Of a stretch of 64,000 nt of DNA, positions 37,431 through 48,763 are shown in pieces (the stretch's first letter is position 1; each line of letters starts with the position of its first letter). The position numbers were made by a program, and so were the translations under genes. The stretch is taken from assembly GCA_008638375.1 (NCBI GenBank), contig CM018047.1, forward strand, positions 53,142,679-53,206,678. Direction: 5' to 3'. The notes under the pieces were generated by a model. It did no database searches and was not told the DNA's origin. It saw only the letters and a list, made by a program, of their open reading frames with translations. Source of the stretch: Nyssa sinensis. Its lineage: Eukaryota > Streptophyta > Magnoliopsida > Cornales > Nyssaceae.

Positions 37431-37827
37431 AAATAGAAGATGAAGGTAAAGAAGAATAACCTGGCTTAAAAAAGAAAGTTGGAGGTGAGGGGTGGACCTT
37501 GCTCGAGAGTTAAAAGCTGGTTCGCCAGAATTCGCCCACTTAAAATAGAGATAGAGCAGAAATTCTCCTCAAAGGGATTTCTTCCTCTAATTATGGATGA
37601 ATCCCGATGATGGATTGAAAATCAAAGCTTTTAATTGTGTTTAATGATCATAAGGGAAACTTGCACCTCATTTTCGTTGAAATGGCAGTATTGAAGTGAC
37701 ATATGAACAATTGGCACACGCCACCTCAAAAAATGAAGAGACGTCCATCAGGTGCATTTATTATGGGTTTTTTTGGCCACCTAAGGACTCTAGTCTCAGG
37801 CTGAGATGAATCCACAAGGTCATAGGC

Positions 37828-37842
37828 TGGGGGGAGAGTTGC
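37828..37842 (+). promoter_or_regulatory. Polypurine tract of element T2
   Basis: CTGGGGGGAGAGTTGC lies directly before the TGATATC start of the 3' LTR. The complete element has the comparable GGGTGGGGGCGTAGC in the same position on its own strand. Confidence 0.5.
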
Positions 37843-38278
37843 TGATATCCCAAATTGAGGCAGTAACTTATGATTTTGATACGTGTCTATGCAGGTCTGA
37901 AGTGCGCCACCTCAGTGCATCATCAGTTTAGAGCCTTAGGCCAAATCGGTATTCTGAATGACAGAGTTTGGGTCTAGACCTGTCTTGAGAAACCAGTATT
38001 CGACAAGAAAACTTCTATTACTGGATATATTTAAAATCTGATCTTTCCATATTGCATCCTTATCAAGATTAGTAAGAACTCATCCTATAAGAAAGGACTG
38101 AAGGTATACCCTAATGCATGGTCAATTCTTTTTTATTATACAGTCTCCCATTTTTAAAGTTTTATCTCACTTAATCATCGAAGCGACCATCACTGAGCCC
38201 AATTTGGTGACATCTCTAACTTCCCCTTTGTAGGGGGGCTTCGAGGAAATCACACCCGATCAAAAACCGGTAATAACA
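37843..38278 (+). mobile_element. 3' LTR of Tat-lineage element T2
   Basis: It begins TGATATCCCAAATTGAGGCA and ends ATCAAAAACCGGTAATAACA. The LTR of the complete element (read on its strand) begins TGATATACTACAAAGTGACA and ends ACAAAAAAGTGCAGCATCA. An internal ACGTGTC, then GCAGGTCTGAAG block also corresponds. Length 436 bp. TTAGT follows as the candidate half of a target duplication; the partner is not in view. Confidence 0.6.
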
Positions 38279-39260
<982 letters not shown>

Positions 39261-40835
39261 TGTGTACGAATTGTATGTTTGGATCTCTATTTCCACTCTT
39301 TAGACATCAAAATCTTTAAGAAACTCGCAGTCCTAATTTCAAGCAAGCTCCTACACCACTTGGGGGGGCATTCTCATCCCTTGAGACCCTCGATCTTCAG
39401 TCCAGTCCGTTTGACGGGACAACTATGGCTGACGGTAAGATGAAACCATTAGTAATGTTAGATATTCCAATTTTTTTTTGTATTGACTTCTCTTAAGACT
39501 GTGTTTAATGGTACCTTACCCACTCAAGGTAAAACGCTGCTCTCCAATATTTTCAATTTTTGTCTCCCTTACCTACTATCACTTCTCTTGAATACTTGAT
39601 GATACTTTCAAATTCCAGCTTCATTTAGGTCATTTTCTAACCATTCAAACCTTAAGGTCTAAAAGGAACACCATAACATTGGAAATTCGACTAAGGAACT
39701 CGGTATAGCCTTTCCCTGCTTCCTTTGGACAATACAATAACGCACAAGCTCAAATTCCAGCATATTTTAAGTTTGATATTTCTGTCAGTCAGTCGTATTA
39801 TTTAAACTAGTAACAAAAGTTGCACAGATTATGTATTTTGCTGTTCAAAGGGAGGATTTCAAGCACAAATATTCAGAAGGCAATTAGAAAAGGATGACAA
39901 TCGCATTAACAATAGTAATAATCCACAGGGCATCTGTTGGCCAAAAGATAACAAGTTCAATGTTATTGCTATATACATTTTGTCAGGACAAACAAAACAT
40001 AAGGTCATACCAGCTGTTTCATCAGGCCTTGTGCGCAAGAAAAGTAACAAGCATGGATGGAAATTGTCTTAATCAACACTTTGGGGAGCCTTGTTTTGTC
40101 TGCCACAGAGAGAAGAATCTCACTTCTTCCAGTTCTAAGTCACTCCTCCATGTACAAGTCCTATAGCTCCCATTTGAACACACGACAGAGCAGGGGAATC
40201 CACCCATAGCAAGGTTCTACATTTTGACAAAATTTCAAAAATTTGACCATCTTGTTTTGGGTCTGACTTTGATCCATTTCAACCTTTTTCCTGTAAAAAT
40301 TTACATATTTGATGAAATTTCCAAAAAATGAAGAAAAAAAATTGGGACTCATCTTGATTCTGACCTGGATCAGGATTGATGTCAAAAACAAGATTTCAAA
40401 CCTGTCATAATCCGCCTCCATTTACAGCAGATAGTCCAGGTTACCACATAGAATATTCTCGCAGTTTAGCACTCAACAGTGGGCTTCACAGTTCCTTACA
40501 CCATGGCACTTCTAATCTAAGCTGAACAAGACCACCCTATTCCAGGGCTTCCACTTTCTCCTTCTAGATTTGTTATCAGACGAACATGACTAACATGTTC
40601 ACTTCTTTTCTCCTCATCAGAAACTAAAGTTTATCCCGAAAAGGAACCAAAGTACAAAAAGAAGGAAAGAAAAACAATAGAAATACAACAAAACAGGAGG
40701 GAAACTACAACTCCATCAACTTAAACCTACACCTACCACCCTGTATAAGGAATTATGCAACCTGCCAATCTGGAATGTACATCCCACAGGAGAAGGGAAT
40801 CAAGGTTGATTGGAAAGAAAAACTGATTGAAGCTT
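39261..40835 (-). other. 3' flank of the TPS gene, including its likely 3' UTR
   Basis: No second gene is recognised. The part next to the stop codon (about 40440-40835) is probably the 3' UTR; the poly(A) site is not fixed. Short open frames in 39859-40421 show no family features. Confidence 0.45.
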
Positions 40836-41150
40836 TCAAGAGGAGCCATCACTTTCTTCTTCTTCAGAGTAGGGTGGAGAATCAGTGGCTTCAGCAAGAG
40901 ATTCAAGCATGGTTATCACTTCACTAGTGTCATCCAAATAATATTTGGCTTTGCTTGGCTTTTGTCCCACTGTGCAGGCAAACACTGAAGTATTGGCAGA
41001 AAGGGTATTTCTTGACACTGCATCACCAATTATTTCAAACATGTCCTCATCAGATCTATCATCTCCAATACAAAGCATGAAATCAGTTCGTTCCTTGTTC
41101 TCAGCCATTGATGTGAAGATTTTTTCTGCAACTAGACCTTTGCTGACTCC
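40836..41150 (-). CDS. TPS7: TPS7-like gene, coding exon 3
   Basis: The acceptor GGTTTTTTAG ends at 41151. The exon starts GVSKGLVAEKIF, carries the conserved GDDRSDEDMF phosphatase motif and ends in an acidic Glu/Ser-rich tail and stop. 105 codons including the stop. Confidence 0.93.
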   Translation of the reverse strand, partial: GVSKGLVAEKIFTSMAENKERTDFMLCIGDDRSDEDMFEIIGDAVSRNTLSANTSVFACTVGQKPSKAKYYLDDTSEVITMLESLAEATDSPPYSEEEESDGSS

Positions 41151-44100
41151 CTAAAAAACCGAAGCAAAAAGCATTTTAGAGCTCCCATTGTGGCCAAAAC
41201 AGTTAGATAGCAGTCAAAATCAGTAGCATAAATTTCTAGAATGGGAACTCTTGCCAGTAATTGAAATCACAGTGACAAAGGTGCAGAATACAAGGAAAAA
41301 CTTTTGAAAAAACCATAATAGGATCCGTGCTGGCTGACAATAAAAGCGACATTTGGCATCTGGGAATTATTTTCCATGCATATTAATTACGCATTCAGGG
41401 AGGAATAAAGTGGTAATAACCATATTAAGCAAGCACATAGAAAATAAGCTTCATTAAACAAAATTTGGGAGAAAGTAAATAAAAAGGGAAAAATAAATTT
41501 TTTCTGAAATTATTTGGAATGATACAGGAATTTCAAAAATATTTCAAGGGAATCTTTTTATAATATTTATAAATCTATGAGTTGAATATGCTAATACTCT
41601 GTTTTCTACTTATGTATGTCCCATGAAATGATGGTGAAAACAATCAGGGGCATCGTAAAAAATCAATCTGACAAATTTTGTCATAATCATCAAATGATTT
41701 GTTGTACTTGAGTAGGCTCAGCCATTCCACTCCATTTCTCTTCATTTTTAGACAGTCCAACTAACAGAGGCAGAACTGCAAACATCAAAGTAGAATATAA
41801 TAGTTCAAGTCTCTGAATATAATACGTGCCTGAGGCTTGACTTCTACAATGAACTGACCACTTTTCACAGCAACAGGTTCATTTGCTAAAACGCTCTCTA
41901 GATGATCTAACATCTCCTTCGCCTGAGAGAACCCAAATCCAGGGTCTGCATCCCGGTACTGCCAGACTAGAGCACTTTCCTTAGTTTCGATAGCAGAACC
42001 ATCAGTAGCCTCAGTATACAATTTCATTACAGGTTCAGCAATTTGCATCCATCCAAATTCAGAACTCTGAACACAAATTTCCCATTCTTCATTTTGCGGC
42101 CACCTGAGATATCATAGAATAACTACAATTCAATGCAAATTTGTTCAAACAAAAAAAAAAAAAAAAGAGAGAGAGTAAGAAAGAAAGAAACAATAAATTG
42201 AATCCAAAGGGGGCTTCCATGTACGTAATTAGGGATAGAGGCATCTGCCGCCTATCCTGTTGCCAAATCATCGTTTCTGTATGCATCTAACGTGAGAATA
42301 TTCAGGTAACTTTTTCCCCCTAATGAGAGAAGATTCAATTTCGAGTATAGTATTCCTACTTTTGTCTCCCTTACTTTATATGGTGCACTGCCTCCCTCCT
42401 TCCCTACGCCCACCTTTCGTTCCGTCCTCTCCCTCCCATAGTATCTACCTATCACTTTCTTATAAACAAATAAAATTGAGTAGAGAAAACAGTTAACATA
42501 CAAAACACACCAGCTACATCCAACATCATACAACTGAAAAAAATGTCCTCAAGCTTGCCTCTGCTTCATGAGCCATATGACACCCTCACAAAAGTCCCAT
42601 AAGGAACACTTTATTAATATCCCACGTCATGCAATTTGTCAGGTTGACTGCTTGATTTGCTTACTAGCAAATACTTATCTATGTGTTCTGCAGATCTATA
42701 ACAAAATGCTGCATCATCATCAAGATCCAACACTATAAACCACATCAACATAAAAAAAAATATGAACAGGCACCGACACTGCATTAAGGGCCCATTTGAT
42801 AGATCAGCATTAAAAAGTCTAATAACTAACAAAATCACAATAGGGTCGCATAAGTGGGTTAATACTTTCTGTAAAATGCGATCCATTTAATTCGATGAGT
42901 TCTCATCAAAATTACACTAACATAACTCGGAAATAAAAATACTGACATCATTCAAGAAATAAAGCTATGCCAGAATTTTAAAGTCTTAAACCTAATAAAT
43001 TCACAATATGGTAGCATAAGTGGGTTAATACTTTCCATAAAATGTGTTCCATTTGATTTGATTAGTTCTCATCAACATTAAATTTACATGATTCAGAAAA
43101 AAAAAGATTAAAATATTTTTGGTTGGTATATATATATATATACACACTTCCCTAATTGTATTAGGAAACAAGATCCTTCTTTGCTGGAAGACTAAATGAG
43201 AACATTGTTTTAAAAATAAAATACAAATAAATGAAGAAAATAAAAAAGAAACATTTCCATTCACCATCTGGTGCTCTCATAAGCACCTGACTATTAAAGC
43301 AAACACAATCCAATGTATTTTCTTTTATAAAAACCACTTCACAACGTCAATGACAATGTAAAAATGCAACACAATTCATTGTATAATTTTTAAAATTCAG
43401 CTATGGTTTAGATAGATCTTTTTGTTGAATTCTTTAGGATTCTATAAAAGTCCACAACTATTCACACACCCATGGCACACAGACTTGGTCACTATACCAA
43501 ACAGCATCTCCATTTCAAATAATTAACACATTTTGAGGTTTTTCTTTTTATTTATTTATTAATTTATTCATTTTTAGCTGCAGGACGCTGAGGAGTGGGG
43601 AAGGGAAGGGGGGGGGGGGGGAATTAATAGGCTATTTCAACAAAATCTTTTCAACACTTTTAAGACTAATTTTTTATAATCACACAATAATTTCGCAACT
43701 GGAACTTAGAACCTGCACCTTTCCTTTAAAGATGGCGGGAGATATTACTCAAGCCAACAGCTAACGATAGACTATATAGCTATTTTCAAAAGATCCTAAG
43801 GTCATTTGTAAAAAGAGGTGAAAAGAAGCCAAAAAAAAACAACGGATCTTCATTCGCATTTTTCCTTTTTTTTTTTTTTTATGGATATCTCCATTCAAAT
43901 ATACGAGGAACAAATTCCAGCACTTACCCAACAATCTATACAAGGCAAAAAGTCTTCTCATTACCCTAGCCTCTGCGACCTCCCCATTCCCAATAGTTTT
44001 CCTATTTCCTCTTCCCAAACAACACCTCAAAAACAAAAGGGGTGAAGAATAATCAGTCCATGAGTTCTTAGACCCACTCCTAAGCCACATTTGGTACGCT

Positions 44101-47100
44101 GAAATAGAATGACAAAAGAGTATAATGAACTAAAAAATGGCAGGAGGTAGGAATGGAACAAGAATGGTCATTCCTAATTCTATTCTATTCCTCTGTTTGG
44201 TAAAAACCAAAAGTAACAATAATAAATAAATAAATAATTGCGAGTACAGTATATGTGTATGTGCATATATGTACATGTATATGTATGTGCATAGTCAACA
44301 TAAGTATATAGATGTATAGATATAAAACATCATATGTATATGTATGTACAAATATAAATGTGTATATATGTGTGTGTGTGTGTGTGTGTATGTCTGTATT
44401 TAAGTATATGCAAGTAAGTGTATGTATATGTTTATATTTATATATATACATATATTTTTATTTATTTATTTATTTCATATATCGTTAAATATATATATAT
44501 ATATATTGATAAGTTATATATATGTAATCAATAATATACACACACATTCATACATATAAATAAATCAATATAAAAATATATATTTATTTATAAATATGTA
44601 TTTATATATAATTATTTATGTATTTAAGTATATATACATGTGTATAAATGCGGGTATATAAATGGATATATTTATTTATATATATATATATGTGTGTGTG
44701 TGCACATGTGTGTATTTAAGTAAATATATGTATATGTATGTAGGTATATACATTTACGTTTTTTATAAGTAAAAGCAATTTTATAAAAAGAGTGTCTCAC
44801 TGGGGGCGAACCCACATATACAAGAGATAGGCTACAACAAAAAAGGCCTTAAGCTCCTCAAAAAATCAACCAAAGAACCTACACTTGAAGGAAAAGTTTC
44901 TTTGGCCCAAAAATGTAATAAATACAAAAAATAATTTCTAATAATAGGAGAAGGCGTCTGAATCCCTTCAAAAATCCTACTATTCCTCTCCTTCCAAATG
45001 ATCCACACCAAGGAAATATAAGCCATCTTTCACATCTTCTACACCTACTTAAGCATTCGATTAACCAATCATCCAAGAAGAAGATCCTGTAATGAAGGTT
45101 GAAGAACCAAAGAATATCCGAAGATTGAGAAAATCATATTCCAACAATCTCTGGCAACCTCGCAATGTATAAGGAGATGATTAACTATCTCCTCATCATT
45201 CTTGCACATGTTACATCTATTGGCCATTCTTTTTTGTAGATTATCCCCCGTTAAGATTCAATCCAAATAGCCTCCCATACAAAAAAAAAAAAAGGCAGCT
45301 TTGGTTGGAACATAGGAATTTCATATCAATCTCCACGGAAATGGCTCCTTTTGATCATTGATCAGCGCCTTATAGTAAGATTTAATAGAGAAATTCTTTG
45401 CACGATCAGCCCTTCAAATAATGGCATCCTCTTAATCTCTATCAAGACATACTGTAAAAAATATAGGCTAAGAAGCACGGACACTTTATTTTGGCTTACA
45501 TGTCCGTATCGGACACCGGCACTCTCGAACATGTGTCCAGACACTTGAATCATGGATGTTGATGATTAAATGAAGAAGTTCTTTAATTTTTATTTAATGA
45601 CTTTGTTATTTTAATATCTTAACAATATTTTTTAAATTTGTGTTTTTTTATGCCAAGTTTAATTGAAATAACGTTAGATTTTTATTATATGGTCATATAA
45701 AAAATATAAAAAATTTATATATATTCAAAGTGTCTCTAACGTATCCGTGTCCTACTTTTTTGAGAAATAACATGTCTGCACGCATCCGTGTCGTGTCGTG
45801 TCGTGTCCGTGTCCCATATCCATATCCATATCCGTGCTTCTTAGAATATAAGTATTCCACCAACCATGACGCCTCACTCTAGTGCCCTTTCCTACCTCAA
45901 AACAACCTTTCTTTAAAAAAAGTCCATAAGCCCCATTTGATTCACCTTCCATACACCACATCCCAATGCATTCGGCCCTTCCCTTGAAAGCCACTCCCCT
46001 TCCATGCACCCAAATTTGTGGCTACTATAGATCTCTAACTACCCCATAACACCATAACCACTTTGCTAAGAGAGCTTTGTTAAAAGTATTTAGACATTTG
46101 AGTTCCAAGCCTCCCATTGCAATAGGGATTTAAATCCTTCCATTTCACCAAATGAAACTTTTTCGCTTCCCCCTTTCCATCCCAAAGGAAATCCCGTTGA
46201 TTTTTCTCTACCTTTCTAGCCACCATAGAAGGAATAGGAAATAACGACATATAGTAGGTTGGGAGGTATGCAAGTGAGCTCTTAATAAGAGTCGTTCTCC
46301 CCCTTTGCATAGATAGAACTTTTTCTACTCTGCCAACTTCCTTTGAAAACATTCAATGATGGGATCCCAAATCCCACAAGAATTAGCTGATATGCCCAAA
46401 GGCAATTCCAAGTACATAGTGGGTAAGGAACCCACCTTGCATCCGAGAATCCACGCCAACTCCTCCAAGCCTCTCACCTCCCCCCCTTATTGGAAGAATC
46501 TTACTTTTATTCAAATGAACTCGAAGTCCCGAACCACTTTAAAACACATAAGAACACATCAGAGAAAATAGTGTTGTCTTTCCTTTGCATCGCAAAATAT
46601 AATTGTATCATCAGCAAAGAACAAATGAGACACTTCCTTCACATTACCCAAGTTGTCCACCACTTTAAAGCCTATCAAAAACCCCCCTTATGTAGCTCTC
46701 TCCATCAAGCGACCGAACGTCTCCATCACAATTACAAACAACAAAGGCGATGATGGGTCTCCCTGCCTAAGCTCCTAGATGTCTTGAAGAACCCCATTGG
46801 AGACTCATTTATTAATACCGAGAGACGGACCATAGAAGTAAACTACCAAATCCAACCTCTCCATTTCTCCCCAAACCCCATTTTCCACATCATCAACATC
46901 AAGAATCCGCAGCACACAAGATTATATGCCTACTAGATATCAAACTTGCAAACCACCCCGCTCTGCTTTGCCTTCCTCCGCAACTCAATACACTCATAGG
47001 CAATGAGAGCAGCATCTAAAATTTTTCACCCCCCCCCCCCCCCCCAAAACAAAAAAAAAGCCCAAAATGCATTGTGACTCCTCAAAATAAGCTCATTCAG

Positions 47101-48732
47101 CACAACCCTCAATCGTATCTTAGGCACCTTACTCAATTTATAAACACTCCCCACTAGGCTGATTGGGCAATAATCTCTAATACTTTCAGCACCCTCCTTT
47201 TTGGGTATAAGGCAATAAAGGAAGCGTTTAAACTTTTCTCCAAATGACCCATTGCTAAAAAAGTGACTGAATCACCCCGGATAACTTGCCAGCAATGTTT
47301 AAAAAATGCCATTGTGATTCCCTCAGGTCTCGACGCCTTGTCCCCGTCATAGGAATTCCACAATTTCCACTTTTGTGAATGACCTCTCTAACCATGCTAT
47401 TGCCTCCCCATATAGACCAACCACCACCAAATCCTCCAATACAGGTCTCCATTCTCTAGGTTCTCTATAAAGCTCCTTGTAGAAGCCTATAGTTCCCTAT
47501 TTTATATCTTCTTCTTCTATCAACACTCTCTCCGCAAGCTAACTGAACTGATATTATTCCTCCTGTGATGGGTTGTTGTTCTTCTATGAAAGAACGTGGT
47601 GTTACGATGTCCCTCCTTTAGCCACAAAGCCATTAACTTCTGCCTCCATGAGATCTCTTCTATCTTTAGGAAGATTCCCAGCTCACCTTTCAGTCCTCCC
47701 TCTCCAACTTCTCTTCCTTAGATAAAGGACCAACCTGATCCTTCCTATCCAGCTCCTCAATTTTCTGCAGAATTTTGCTCTTTCACACCTGAACATTCCC
47801 ATAGATTTCCTTGTTCCATCTTTTAAGACATCCTTTCAACATTTTCAGCTTCCTTGCAAAAATAAAGCCTAGATGCCCAATAACACTACAATTCTGCCAC
47901 CAATCAGCTACCATTTCCCTGAAACCAACCACATATTTTTGAACCTAAATGGGCTTTAACCAGCATTGAAACCCCCGCAGGACAGAATAATTGGGCAGTG
48001 ATCCAAGATTGGTCTCGGTAAATAACAATGAGAAAATCCTGGGAAGATATCCTCCCAAGTAGTAGTCACCAAAAATTTGTCCAGCCGTGATTTTGCAGCA
48101 AAAGCTCCTCCCCTAAACCAAGTGAAATTGATATATTTATATAGATTTAATTATATGTAAAATTATCCATGTATATTTTTATTAATATATGTCTTTAAGT
48201 ATATTTATATGTATATGTTTGTATATGCATATATATATATATATGTTTTAGTATATAAATAGATATGTTTATTTATATTTATATATTTGTGAGTTTTTTT
48301 TTTTTTGATTGGTTAATTATTTTCTCAGTTTCATCGGTTATATTTGTGCGTATATAAAACATATAATATGTATGCATATATTTTGTATTCGTTTTTTAAT
48401 GCTTCTCTCCTTACCTAAGAAGCATGGATACGAACACAGGATACAGGACACAGATATGACATGACACGGATATGCAGACACATCATTTCTCCAAAAAATA
48501 AAACATGTACACATCAAGGATGTGTTGAATATTATATTTTTTATATGACCATAAGATAAAAATCTAACATTATTTTAATTAAAATTGGCATAAAAACACA
48601 CAAATTACAAAAATATTATTAAGATATTAAAATAACAAAGTTATTAAATAAAAATTCGAGAACTTCTTTATTTAATCAAGAACATCCATGATTTAAGTTC
48701 TAAAACAAATTCACTAACTATTACATAGAACT

Positions 48733-48763
<31 letters not shown>

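Noticed and set aside
43761..44090. 109-residue minus-strand frame in TPS intron 1
   Set aside because: It includes a Lys run from a T-tract and has no recognisable domain; an additional TPS exon is excluded because exons 1 and 2 join in phase without it.
44185..44451. 88-residue Tyr/His/Thr/Ile-rich frame in TPS intron 1
   Set aside because: It comes from the TATG/TG low-complexity tract.
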